A DNA stretch of 64,000 bases. It comes from Azolla caroliniana. Lineage: Eukaryota; Polypodiophyta. The position numbers and the translations under genes are program-made. Below the pieces are notes generated by a model, which saw only the letters and a list, made by a program, of their open reading frames with translations, was not told the origin of the DNA and searched no databases. The stretch is from the NCBI GenBank assembly GCA_043228905.1, contig JBHGNT010000002.1:9300001-9364000 (forward strand), given 5' to 3'. The number at the start of each line of letters is the position of its first letter. The first letter of the stretch is position 1. Below, piece after piece: positions 12,930-23,628 of this stretch.

Positions 12930-13383
12930 ATTAGAGAAGGAGAATAATGAAAATCTTGATGCAACAAAATTCATGAGGAATGTGAGGTGATGATGCAACG
13001 GTGTCTTTATGCCCATTAAAGTAGACAATCGGTGATCATAGGTTTCATTAGCATTTTCTTATCTAAATGTTTAAGAATCTTTAAATATACTCTCTCTTAA
13101 TATGTGTAAAACACTAGAGAATGAACAAACAAGCTCTAAACCAAATTACGAAATTTAGGCAAACAAACTTAATATTACTTTATCACTCTTAATTACTTAA
13201 CTTTAATGATTAATTGATATCAAAGAGTTCCTTCAACAAGTTACAATTAGCCCAAATACTAGGATGGATGCTTAAGCTATGGGTCTTCTAGTAGATAAGA
13301 AGATTAGGGTTAAGATTATAGTTTAGGAGGAGATAAGGACTATGTAACCTCTACCTGAAGTTCTTTGAAAATAAAGAAAAAGG

Positions 13384-14757
13384 TTAAAAGGTTTGTAAAA
13401 CTTTTACAATGGTTGAGTCTTTGTCCTCTGGTAAGAGTGTCGTGACTGGCCTCACCTTCCGGTCCACAATCTTATGCTTGGTATTCACTCGTACAACCCG
13501 ATCCGTGTCGACCATGTTCCCGAAATTAGGGATGACTTCGTACATTTTGACCGAACTGACCGGAATCATTCGGTCTTCGCTCAAATCCTTCTCGACTACC
13601 TTCTCCATCTCCCAGATGGTGTTGTCGAATGAGACCGCCTCCACGATGCTACCGATCTCTTCGTCAGGGCCCAAGACTCTGCATGCCTTCAAGTGCCCTT
13701 CTACTCGCTTCTTGTCCAGTCCACCGATGTTGGCTATGGTACAACCTCCATTGCCAGAGGGCCACAATTTCCTACCTATGGTACAGGTGTGTGGTTTCTT
13801 TCGTTCGTCCAGACTATCGCAACCCCATGGCTTGATAGTCCTCTCTAAAAATCCTCTTGGTCTTCGCAGCCGAGAGAATCCCGATTCTGCTCGTGGTTCG
13901 ACTGGACTGTAAAGAACTGGACGGAGTGCCGAACATCCTGGCTTTTCACCCGTGCGTATGCTGAACCATTGTCTAACACTTTGGTTTGCATCTGAGCCGC
14001 CGTAATGTAAGGTTCGCTGAGAATCACCGGATGAGAGAATGTCTCCTGCATGAAGAAGTGTTGGTTGATCTCGACATCCCCGACCTTCTCGCGAATATTC
14101 GGGCACGCTCCGTGTAGCTCCTTCGTGGCTCGGGGCGCCGTGCATATTGATCGGCCACCGAGCCTTCTTGTAGAAGTCCATCGACATCAAGTTGATTTCT
14201 GATCCGTGGTCAATCAACGCTATTACTGGCTCATTCACATCCTCGATTCGGACTGGGGTCTCTGTTGTCGCTCTGGCCTAGTGCGCCTTCAGGAAGTGAC
14301 TACCTGGAAACTCTTCTTCAATAGCCATCTCTTCGATGTGGGCCGCCTTCACTTCGGCCGACTTCTTCAGCTCTAATGAAAGACACTTTCTTTTCACGAG
14401 GTCGACAATAGAATCATGGAAATCCTTCCTGGCAATCCCAATCACCTCCCTTAGGGTGAGTTCCACCTGGCTGTCGAGGATTTGTTCCTCCAAGACCTTC
14501 TATAGGTCCATCGCTTTCTCTATCTCCAAGCTCAACCAAAAGCTCGGAATCTTAGGCTTCTCCTGTGAGCCGGTAGGGCCTCCGGCCCACTCTGGGTCTC
14601 ATACCGGTTCAAGGGACTGGCCTCTCCGGCCTTTTCGGCTCACTTGTCTTCGATCAAAACCTTGTAGTTCTGGGTTTTGGCATGTGGCTTCCACGAAGCT
14701 GGTTTTCTCTTCTACCGGGTTGTCCCATCCAATGCCCTATGGGACCCGCCTCTCCAC
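13384..14757 (-). pseudogene. Gypsy element A, gag 3' end-protease-preRT fragment
   Basis: Left-hand part of the outermost nested element. 14493-14278 encodes the protein segment before protease (EEQILDSQVELTLREVIGIA). 14238 leftwards begins with the retropepsin motif ALIDHGSEINLMSMDFY, drifts out of frame, and returns to frame in the linker before reverse transcriptase (SFDNTIWEME... IVDRKVRPVTTLLPE). It ends abruptly near 13390, before RT. Element B contains the same order at 22474-20900, so the identity of this fragment is clear. The right edge (14757) is where element B inserted; A resumes at 24712. Confidence 0.8.
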
Positions 14758-15344
14758 TATCGTGTTGTTACGCTCTTCGCGTGTGGAAAGAGGCGGGACC
14801 ACGGGGGCCTTGAACCAAGGAGCGTGAGAAAGAAGAGAGAGAGAGAGAGCAATGTCTTAATTACAAATCAGTAACGATTACAACCGACAAGCCGGCAACG
14901 GACCCAACTCAGGCGAACGCACACACACACAACCCGACTACATTGTGGAACCTCTGCCGGAAGCACATGGGCTGTCCACGAAGCAGAGGCAACTCAATCC
15001 CAAAATCCTGCAGAGAATGATGAACGATGGAGGAGAGAGCTCGGTCCCAGTCCGACAACACTTCCTCCTCCCTCCAAAAACGCGATACTTTTCCTCACTT
15101 CTCCCTCTCTTTTATAACCCAAGGAGGGAGGCCGTTACCACTCGTTACATCATGTTTATTCCATGTCCTTTCGGACAGGGATACACCTCAATTTCCTCCC
15201 TACCGAATGCGTACTACCTAGGATTTCACCTCAGGCGACTTGTACCTACCTACGTACTATACAACAAAACTTGTGCCCACGTGTAAGGGCTGGTTTACGC
15301 ACGTTATACCCGGTTTCCGCGTAGGGACGCTTTTCTCCACGACA
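14758..15344 (-). repeat. 3' LTR of gypsy element B
   Basis: 587 bp from TATCGTGTTGTTACG to CTCCACGACA. It shares about 540 bp with 23629-24212, including a TATA-like TTATAAAAG on the minus strand near 15110, an AG tract and the Asp/Arg-rich CTCCCTCC block. The first two bases are TA instead of the TG of the right copy. Confidence 0.85.
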
Positions 15345-16540
15345 TCCGCCCCCACCTAACTGTGCATCCATTGGTATGTGCCAAAATTATACTCTTGCCG
15401 GAGAAGACCAGCCCACGCTTATCCTTCGTCTTCCGGATGGGCATCCGTTCCGAGCCGGTCGTTGTCGCTATCCAGGTCGTCCGAGTCCGGTTCAGCCTCG
15501 TGCCGCTTTTTGAATGCTTTGATCCTTTTCCCCGCCACTGGTACCGCCATCCTCATCCCGTTGAGCTTTGCGAGATGGTAGGTCCCATTGTCATTGGCGC
15601 TCGTCACCGCATAAGGCCCGAACCACCTTCTTGCAAACTTCCGTGTTGCCCGGTGCTAGTTGTCGAGGCTGTTGTCATACACTAGAACCCAGTCGCCTTC
15701 CTCGATCTTCTTCAGTCTCAGTCGGTGAGTCCGGTCGAACCGTCCTTTGTTCTTCACCCTCGCCACCCGTAGCTTCTCCGCGGCTCGGTCCATGTCCTCC
15801 GGTCTTCGTTCCAGCTGCCAAATCCGTGCCGCTAACAGCTCCTCCCAGCTCATCTCGTTGTTCCAGTCCACCGTGGCCCATGAGGAGATTTTCTGCTCCG
15901 TTGGCATGATCGGCTTCTGCCCGTACATTAGCTCTATCGGCATGAACCCGGTTACCGAACTGTGCGTAGTTCGGTCCGCCCACAACGCATAGGGTAAGAG
16001 CCGCGACCAGTTCCCGACATGGCCTCCACACGCCCATACCAACGCTTTGACGATCGGCCCGTGTCCGCGCTCCACCTTCTCGTTGGCCTCCAGATTGTAC
16101 GCTGTGGTGAGCGAGAGTTTAATTCCTAGCCAATCAAACAACTCTTCCGCCTCCTGCGCGTCCAATTCCCCGCGGTTGGCCACGATCTTACCTACGCACC
16201 CGTACCGGCATACCACTTCTTCGATAAAAAATCAGCACACGACCGCGGTCATTTTGCTCTGCAACGCTCGGCCTTCCACTTGGTTCGTTAGGTCCTCCCG
16301 AGCCAGGACTAGATACCGCATTTGCCCTACCCCCATCGGCATCGTCACCAGATCCACCATCCACTTGAAGTGGACGGTCGGAGGATAGGTCGGGTGGAGC
16401 TCGTCCCGATGTCGGGCTATGGAGTGCACCTGACAGCTTTCGCAAGTCGTCACGAACCGATGCACGTCCCGGTATAGTCCCGGCCACCAGTACTTCCCTT
16501 TTAGCTTCTCGAATGTGGCCCACGTCCCGCAGTGTCCGGC
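15345..16540 (-). pseudogene. Integrase and C-terminal tail of element B
   Basis: Three pieces in shifted frames. 16465-16232 has the zinc-finger end and first catalytic Asp (CESCQVHSIARHRDEL...HFKWMVDLVTMP). 16216-15656 has the rest of the core (KLSLTTAYNLEANEKVERGHG) and the following domain. 15607-15419 is an acidic tail (NGTYHLAKLNGMRM...DDLDSDNDR). The second catalytic Asp, expected in ADRGELD, reads ANRGELD, a G-to-A change. Frameshifts lie near 16230 and 15655. The polypurine tract follows at about 15357-15345. Confidence 0.8.
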
Positions 16541-17578
16541 CTAGGGACTCTCGTGGTACGCCGTCAGCAATCCTTCTTGTTCCTCTTTCTTCACCACCAC
16601 TCGGAGCGGGATGCCGTCTCTCTTCTTCGGGTGCTTCCATATGCTCCCGTCCCGTAGAAAGAATCGGTATGCTTTCTTCCGAATCCGGTTGGCCTCTTCC
16701 TTCGTCCATGCCGCATCTGATGTCATTGTCTTCAGGAACCCGCCGATCTGGAGCCACTCCCTGGCGTACTTGCTCTCGTCGAATTCGTTAAGCGTCGGAG
16801 TGCTCCCCTTTCTTGTTGTTACGTTGGTTGACCCGAAGAAATCCTCGCCGACTTCCTCGTTATCCGAAACCATGCCGTCCTCGTCACTGAACCGCGCCCT
16901 TGAAAGCATATCGGCCATGACATTATCTTTCCCGGAGATGTGTCGTATCTCCGGGTTCAGGGACTTGATGTACGCGATCCACCTAAGCATCGCTAGGTCT
17001 GGAGTCACACATCCGGAGACCATACCTAGAATCGGTAGGCAGTCCATCTTGACGATCGCTTCTGTCCCGATCAGATAGTCCTTGTCGGCCTTGATTGCCG
17101 AAACGATACCCCACAACTCACGCTTAACTTGGGCGTATCCTCGCTGCCTCTCACTCAATACCTTCGCCCCGAACCGGATCGGGAACCATACGCCGTCCTT
17201 GGCTTCCTGACTGATCACCCACTCGATCCCAGTCGGGCTCGTGTCCACCGTCACGTAGATGGGGACTTCCTTGCCGTAAACTGCTTTCCGGAGAGCCAGT
17301 GCCGCAACAAGCGCCTCTTTCAGCCTCCGGACCGACTTCGTGTGCTCCGTCCTCCACTCGAACCTACGCCCTTTCTTTAATAGCCCGTAGAGCGGTTCCG
17401 CGACATGTGCGTAGTGTGGAATCCAGATGTGGTAGAACGCGCACGCACCCAGGAATCTGCGGACCTCCGTAATCGACCCGCAATCGTCCTCCATCACGGA
17501 GATGGCTTCTACCTTTGCCGGGGACGGTTTCCGGCCATAGGGCCCGCACAGGTGTCCGACTACCAGGATCTCCGGCTG
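16541..17578 (-). pseudogene. RNase H region of element B pol
   Basis: An open frame from 17497 to 16541 encodes the RT thumb/connection (VRRFLGACAFYHIWIPHYAH), RNase H with VDTSPTGIEWVISQE and HISGKDNVMADMLSRA, and the start of integrase. The join to the RT part at 17579 contains a stop after GEKSAF and a frame change. Residues typical of the RNase H active site (D, E in RELWG, D near MDCLPI) can be seen. Confidence 0.8.
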
Positions 17579-18079
17579 TCAAAAGGCTGATTTTTCTCCG
17601 AAGAAGGTGAGCCGCGCGCTCTCGAGTCTTTGTAGCACCTTCTCGCAGTCGCGGATGTGATCCGTCACGAACCTCCGGCAATTGTCGGGCCCGACCGACT
17701 CGTCCTTGTCCTCCAGCGGACATCCTTTGATCGGGATGTCGTCCAGAAACGACATGGTGATGTCCGGGATGCAGTCCCTCAACACCTTGTTCATCGCATT
17801 CACCATGTGCGCCACCGAATTCGTTCCTCCTTGCGGTAGGGTACACATCCGCACCAAGCCGAGAGGAGTCTGCATTGTCGTGATGTCCTTGCTCTCTACA
17901 GCTAGTTGGAACTGGTCGTACCCTGAGTATAAGTCATCGATCAAATAGATCGACCTCCCGACGAAGGCCTCCGTGAACTCGTCTATGGTTGGCCCGATTC
18001 CTGCGTTATGGATGGTCACCTTGTTGACCGGTTGCAGGTCCTGTATGAAGCGCAACGTGCCGTTCTTCTTTGGCACCGT
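17579..18079 (-). pseudogene. Reverse transcriptase, distal part, element B
   Basis: An open frame starting at PKKNGTLRFIQDLQPVNKVT includes the palm motifs IYLIDDLYSGYDQFQL and the catalytic FLDDIPIKG, where most gypsy elements have YIDDILIYS. The N-terminal part of the same RT lies at 20650-21211. The two were one reading frame before element T inserted after the codons for WFMV. Confidence 0.88.
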
Positions 18080-18231
18080 TGTCGGGGTAGTTGTGGTTCG
18101 TGCGGCGAAGTCGCGGGGACTAAGGTTAAGGGGAGTTGAAGGAACTTAACTTTTAATAAGGCTACTTTTAATAAGGCTTGTATGGTGATGATAGAATGGT
18201 TAAGGATAGTAAGAAGAAGAGTTACGAGTAA

Positions 18232-18262
<31 letters not shown>

Positions 18263-18277
18263 CAAGCATAGATAATA
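18080..18277 (-). repeat. Truncated 3' LTR of element T
   Basis: Matches the first about 200 bp of the right LTR (from 19675), including TAGTTGTGGTTCGTGCGGCG and the GT/GA tract. The match stops after GACAAGCATAGATAA. The next sequence is a 46-bp-spaced duplication (TATGTCTGAGGCAAGCTTGA at 18278 and 18324), then gag-related DNA. Confidence 0.8.
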
Positions 18278-19652
18278 TGTCTGAGGCAAGCTTGAAACCC
18301 TTTTTTATATCCGTCGTTGTTTCTATGTCTGAGGCAAGCTTGAAAGATGGGCCTGTCTTTCCTTTTACTTTATCAGCTTCCTTTGGCTCAATAGCACCCT
18401 TTTCCATCTCCCTTCTCTTTTGTTCCCGGGTCTCATGTCTCTTTGTCGGATCAGCTTCCTCAGCTCTCTTCCGCTTCTCTTCCACTAGGACATCTTGTGC
18501 ATTCACTTGGGCGAATGCTGATAGCGCGTCTACTGGATCATTCCATCCAGTGAAGTTTCATATTTCATCTCCCGCTCTTTTTAATTCATCCACTCGAACC
18601 TTCCCTTTTCTTGCATAATCCATCACATCTTGCCAAAAGCCAGATCCACCATATGAGTCTTCTACGCGCAATCCTAAGGTTTCCACGGATTGTATCGCTT
18701 GAGTCGTTTCTCTCTCGGCATCTTCCATTAGCTTTTTCATTCCTTGCCCGAAGTTGAGTTGAAGTGGTTGTCGAGTGAATCGTGCCATCTTGATAGTAGA
18801 TTTTATTATGATTAAGAGCATCCCTATGCTCTTGACAATCTTTCTTTTGGTGGTCGATACTATCACACCACATACACCTTTGGACCATTCCACCTCCTTG
18901 CCTTGATGAAGTTGAGCCTTGTCCCGATTCTAGCTTCATCACTTTGATCGACAAGACTTTCATGCCTTTCACCAATTCGTGTAAGAGTGACTCTTCTACT
19001 TTCTTTTCTCCCGACTCGTTCCCCGTTTCTTCATCATTTCTTTCGGGCAACTCCATAAACCACTTTCTTTTGCAGAAATGGGCGCACGCCCTTTTCACCT
19101 CCTTCTAGTCTTCAGTAAGTCCACTTGGACTATTCTGATCTTCTAAAAGCATTCCCAAGTCCTTCCTGTCTTTAATATTAGTGGCTTGGAGAAACAATAT
19201 TACTTTATCTGGCATTAGTATATTTCTATCCCTAATATTTAATTGCTCAAATCTTTTAGAAAACTCTTTTAATACTTCCAAAACACTTAAATGTTTATCA
19301 GACTCTACCCAATCCATGAAAGCTCACCTTGTCATCCTTGACATATCGTTGAGGTTGTATTTATTGAGTAATACTCTTTCGAACGTTGTCCATGTTTGAT
19401 TCTCCCTTTGGAGCTCTTGGATCCTCTCTTGTAGCCCAATCGCAGTGACTCGACTAAAGCTATTAATTTTTGTAGCTTCGTCGACACCGCATTTAAGCAT
19501 TTCTTCATTATAAATCTTCAGAAATCTTGTTAAATTTATACCTTCGATGATGGCTTTGTCGATGCTTGCCATCATCCCTTGTTCCCGCATCACTTGTTCC
19601 ATCATCGTACACATAAGCCTCATTTGCTCCTCCATTTCTCCTCGTCGCCGCC
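18278..19652 (-). pseudogene. Decayed gag of element T
   Basis: Frames read right to left. 19635-19324 is the N-terminal helical part (MEEQMRLMCTMMEQVMREQG...WTTFERVLLNKYNL). 19317-19105 is the capsid-like part (MDWVESDKHLSVLEVLKEFS...GMLLEDQN). 19098-18586 carries the zinc knuckle CMWCDSIDHQKKDC. 18506-18222 is a Lys/Glu-rich part like the one before protease in B (DIETTTDIKKGF). Stops separate the pieces. The same order of blocks is seen in the gag of element B at 23437-22499. Confidence 0.78.
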
Positions 19653-19670
19653 TTCACGTCGGGTTCACCA
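19653..19670 (-). promoter_or_regulatory. Primer-binding-like site of element T
   Basis: On the minus strand TGGTGAACCCGACGTGAA begins four bases inside the 5' LTR. The same motif stands next to the LTRs of elements A, B and F. It is not the initiator-Met site used by the copia elements here. I could not assign the tRNA. Confidence 0.65.
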
Positions 19671-19674
19671 AATG

Positions 19675-20649
19675 TGTCAGGGTAGTTGTGGTTCGTGCGG
19701 CGAAGTCGCGGGGACTAAGGTTAAGGGGAGTTGAAGGAACTTAACTTTTAATAAGGCTTGTATGGTGATGATAGAATGGTTAAGGATAGTAAGAAGAAGA
19801 GTTACGAGTAATGTGTGCGTGTGCGTGTGTGAGAGAGAGAGACAAGCATAGATAAAAGATAGAGACAATGTATGATTCAAGAAAGAAGATTGAGACAAAG
19901 TATGATTCTAGAAAGAAGATTGAGACAAAGTATGATTCAAGGAACAAGAGTATATGATATAAACATGATGTATATTAAAAATATAATATTTTACCAACTT
20001 TTACAATCCTTGATTGCAAGATGAATCTTTTGAATACCGACCCTTGATTTGAACCCACGACTTCCACTTTGAAACGCAAGGCTCTTCATCGAATAAGATA
20101 TCTTCAATACTTGCTTAGATTCTTTTCTCCCACTTTCTCTTGATTGATTGATTACCCTCCTTTTTTTCCATTTGTTTTCCTTTCCGCTCTTTTTATAAGT
20201 ATTGCCATGCATATGGTAATGTGTAGGAGCATGGCATGCATGTAATGCATGAGTTACATGTGATGCCTGATCGCCATTTGGCGCACATGCATTGCATGTG
20301 ATGCATGATAGCCATCATGCTCATTTGAGCTCCTATGTATGAAAATATATATGGGATAAGTATAATGATGGATATAATCCTAAAACAAATAACCTAGCTT
20401 AGTGGTGTATGCTTTTTGCTTGATATACAAGGTTGAGGGTCCAAGTCCCTCAATTTTACCTAATACAATATATAGCTTCATTCTTATATCATGAAGCACA
20501 TTTATTACATATTTTTATAAATAAATAGCCTAGCCTAGTGGTATGTACATTGTACTTCGTATATAAGGATGTGGGTTCAAGTCTCTCAAATATTATTAAA
20601 TACAACATTTAAGCTCATTTTTATATCGTGAAGCACATTCTTCACGACA
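19675..20649 (-). repeat. 5' LTR of element T, with duplicated tRNA-like modules in U3
   Basis: Bounded by TGTCAGGGTAG (left) and CTTCACGACA (right). A TATA-like TTTTATAAG lies near 20190. U3 (to the right) holds two direct repeats about 135 bp apart (from about 20386 and 20521). Each contains, on the plus strand, an A-box-like and a B-box-like motif. Confidence 0.8.
20386..20645 (+). repeat. Two tandem tRNA-like (A-box/B-box) modules in U3 of element T LTR
   Basis: Module 1: TAGCTTAGTGGTGT (20395) and GGGTCCAAGTCCC (20437). Module 2: TAGCCTAGTGGTATG (20530) and GGGTTCAAGTCTC (20573). The pol III consensus is TRGCNNAGYNGG and GGTTCGANTCC. The A boxes fit fully and the B boxes at 9 of 11 positions. 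The boxes are spaced about 30-35 bp, as in a tRNA. The strand is opposite to the element. Confidence 0.6.
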
Positions 20650-21211
20650 CCATGAACCACCGATTTGAGTATGGGGCACTCGACGGTTCGAGGATGCCCA
20701 TATCCACCTTCTGCTTCAGTAGCTCCATCAACATCGGGATGTGAGCTCTGGGCACTGGAATCGGCTTGAGATTCCACGACACATGTGGTACCGTGAAGAT
20801 CACCATTGGCTCGACAATTGTCGGGTCTACGCACCCAATCTCCTCCGGCGAGAATGCGAAGGCCTTCCCGTGCCTTCCGAGCATCCTCCAAAACCGGTCC
20901 TCCTCCTCTGGTAGTAGAAAGCCACCCCCACCAACCTTGAGCTCCCGTAGCATTATGTCGGTGAACCGGTGCCTTATGCCGGCTGGATTCTGTAAACTTG
21001 GGTCCGATGCGACCCCCTTTATCCGCTGTCCGCTGCCCTCCGGCAAGGGTGCCGCAACTGGCCTCACCTTCCGGTCCACAGTCTTGTACTTTGTATCCAC
21101 GCGGGCCGTTCGATCAAGCCCAATCCTCTCCCCGAAGTCCGCAATGACTTTGTACATACCCATTGAGCTAACCGGAATGGTCCGGTCTTCGCTAAGGCCT
21201 ATATCGACCAC
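20650..21211 (-). pseudogene. Reverse transcriptase, N-terminal part, element B
   Basis: An open frame from MVDIGLSEDRTIPVSS to YSNRWFMV. It contains the pre-RT linker (YKTVDRKVRPVAAPLPEGSG) and the fingers region (PIPVPRAHIPMLMELLKQKV), and stops exactly where element T begins. It continues at 18079. Confidence 0.85.
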
Positions 21212-22474
21212 CTCTCATAATTCGCCCAAGGTGTCGTCAAAAGAGACCGCCTCCACGGCACCGCTAATTTCTTCGTCGGGGAAGAGGACTCCACACTCCC
21301 TAAGTCGTGTCTCCGCCCGCTTCCTCTCCTGGCTACTGATGTCGGTTATTGTCCAACCTCCGTTTTTTGAGAGCTAAAATTTCCTAGCTATAATACATGT
21401 GTGGGGTTCTTCTGGGGTGTCCAGACTATCGCGGCCCCATGCCTTGATAGCCCTTTCTAAAAATCCCCTCGGTTGTCGGCACCGAGGGTCTCACAGTTTC
21501 GCTCGTGGTTGGGTCGCACTATCATGAATTGTACGGAATGCCGACCGTCTTGGCTCTTGACGCGCGCATACGCCGAACCGTTGTTCAGTACTTTCGTCTC
21601 CATGCGTGCTGCGTAATGTACGGTTCGCCGAGAATTACCGGCTGCGAGGAAGTCTCCTGCACGAAGAAATGTTGATCTATCTCGATGTCGCCGATCTTCA
21701 CGCGTACGTTCGGGCATGCCCCATGCAGCTCCTCTGTAGTGCGCGTCACCGCACGTATCTTCCACCCGTGCTTGGTGTTGATCGGCCATTTCCCCTATAG
21801 AAATCCATGGACATCAAGTTGATCTCCGAACCATGGTCTACCAATGCCACCACCGGCTCCTGGATGTCGCCGATCCAAACAAGGGTTTCCGTAGTGGCCC
21901 TAGCCCAATGTGGCTTCGCGTAGTGGCTTTCCGTCAACTCATCCTTTAGGGTCGTGTCTTCTAAGTGCGTTGTCCGCACTTCCACCGGCCTCTCCGGTTT
22001 CGGCTCCGTCGAGAGCCTCTTCCGCTTCACCAAGTCCACGATGGAGTCGTGGAACTCCTTCTTGGCGATTCCCAACACCTTTCGTAATGACAACTCAACC
22101 TTGTTGTCGAGAATTCTCTCTTCCAGGACCTTCCGCAGGTCCGTTGTTCGTTCGATTTCGGTGCTCAGCTGGAAACCGGCCTGCTTCTTCTTCTCCGGTG
22201 TGCCGGCGTTGATGGTCTCATTCGGCTTCGGTCCGAACCGGGTCTCGTACTGCTGTGAGGGGCCTGCCCCTCTGGCTTTTCCCGCGCACTTGTCTTCTAC
22301 CAGAATCTCGTAGTTCTGGCATGTGGCTGCCACGAAGCCAGTCTTCTCTTCCACTGGGTCGTCCCATCCGGTGACCTCCCGGATCCGTTGTTCCGCGCGG
22401 TCTACCTCTTCCTTCTTCAGCCGTACTATGGGGAGACCCTCTAGCACAAGCGGCCAGAATTCGGAGTCCTTCAT
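21212..22474 (-). pseudogene. Protease region of element B
   Basis: 22474-21746 encodes a Glu/Lys-rich linker (KKKQAGFQLSTEIERTTDLR) and then retropepsin with ALVDHGSEINLMSMDFYR. After a frameshift near 21750 the frame continues at 21789-21457 (GDFLAAGNSRRTVHY...ETKVLNNGSAYARVKSQDGR). Another shift precedes 21211. The catalytic Asp of DHGSE is present. Confidence 0.8.
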
Positions 22475-23575
22475 TTTCCAGGCCTCATCACCCCTGACCT
22501 AGATTCCCGCCGACGCCGAGTAGTTAACGGCCTCTGCATGTCGTGCCGGGGCTTCTTCCATCAACCGCTTCATTCCGTCGCGCCCCGAATTCAACTCTAG
22601 GGCTTTCTGGGTCTCGCTCGCGTGCACCCGCCCGTTCCAGAGGTAAACCACGTTGGTCCTGAGTGCCTCTACGAAATCCGCGCATTCTTTCTGTTTGTGG
22701 CCGACCGCGTCGCACCACTTGCACCGTTGCCCCGCCGGCGGCCTTCGGTCACGAGACTGTTCGCCACTATCCCTCCGGGGCTGTGCGATTTGGAGATCTC
22801 GCACCATCTGCGACAACTCTTCTAGAGCCGCGCCTCCGGAAGGACCTTTGACCACTCTACTCGGGGCTAAGCCCATCTCAAGACAACTCTGAGTTTCTTC
22901 CTTCCTAGCCGGTATCGAGACCGGCTCCTCGAGCTCCCTCGCCGGGACTGGCCTTGCCGCCGACGAGCCCTCATCGCTCCATTCGCGCCGCTTGTCGAAA
23001 CGACCGCAGACCCTCCTTACCATGGCCCAGTCTGCCGTGAGCCCTTCGTCCGTTTCCAACAGGAGACCCACCTTCTCCCAGTCCATGGCATCCACCGCCT
23101 TGACGAACAATAGTACCCGGCTTGTGTCGAGCACGGTCCGGTCCAGCGTTGACAGCTGTGCGAACCGTTTCTCGAACTCCTGGAGGAGCGCCAATGCGTT
23201 TCTCCCCTTCCCTGGGCTCTCAACCCACGCCATGAAGTCTCGCTTCGACAGCCGAAGCGAGTCATCGAACCCATACATCTCGAGGAGCCGCAGCTCGAAC
23301 TCCTCCCACGTCTGGCATCCGGCTAGCACCTCAAGCACCTCAGCGTGGATGCTCGGCGTCACTACCTGAGGGAATCCGGACAACCGCTTGTCCACCGAGA
23401 TATTCCTCATGATCATTTCGGCCCAATAGGCCTCCAAGTAGCTCGTGGCATTCTTCCCACCGAATCGACCTATGGTGCCGACGATCGACTCAATGGCCCT
23501 GTCGTGGGCACCCGTTTCCCTTGCGAGCGCTCACTAGCCGGTCGACGGCTATGGCCATAGCTTCAGCAAGCTTGG
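22475..23575 (-). pseudogene. gag of element B
   Basis: A long frame at 23437-22499 holds the capsid-like part (LEMYGFDDSLRLSKRDFMAW, TVLDTSRVLLFVKAVDAMDW), a proline/arginine-rich linker and a zinc knuckle CKWCDAVGHKQKEC (C-x2-C-x4-H-x4-C). The N-terminus (MRGSKLAEAMAIAVDRLVSA, from about 23575) is in another frame, so one frameshift near 23520 breaks it. A stop at 22499-22501 separates gag from the next frame, which otherwise follows directly. Confidence 0.85.
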
Positions 23576-23606
23576 ATCCCCTCATCCTTCACTCCTTTGC
23601 CACCTG

Positions 23607-23624
23607 TTCACGTCGGGTTCACCA
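23607..23624 (-). promoter_or_regulatory. Primer-binding-like site of element B
   Basis: Minus-strand TGGTGAACCCGACGTGAA, four bases inside the 5' LTR (…CACGACA, TATT, then the site). It is identical to the site of elements T and A. Confidence 0.65.
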
Positions 23625-23628
23625 AATA

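Larger units (their letters stand above)
7613..13383. other. AT-rich intergenic DNA without recognisable gene
   Basis: I found no frame longer than about 110 codons and no conserved motif on either strand, apart from the microsatellite at 8099-8158 and the short tandem repeat at 12871-12929. No LTR pair, primer-binding site or terminal inverted repeat was visible. It may be deeply decayed transposon DNA. Confidence 0.6.
18080..20649 (-). mobile_element. Element T: gag-only non-autonomous LTR element inside RT of element B
   Basis: A 2570-bp insertion with ends TGTCG...CGACA and flanks CCGT / CCAT, a likely short target duplication. It has a 975-bp 5' LTR on the right (19675-20649), a primer-binding-like site, a decayed gag with zinc knuckle and a 198-bp remnant of the 3' LTR on the left. 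No pol sequence is present. Its gag is distantly related to that of B, so B-like elements could have supplied its enzymes. This fits the described TR-GAG class (LTR elements with gag only). Removing 18080-20649 restores the RT frame of B. Confidence 0.8.

Noticed and set aside
13409-13912. 167-codon plus-strand frame
   Set aside because: Antisense shadow of the gypsy A pre-RT linker, which has recognisable motifs on the minus strand.
20040-20075. Third tRNA-like B box in the T LTR (GGGTTCAAATC on the minus strand)
   Set aside because: No convincing A box at tRNA distance.
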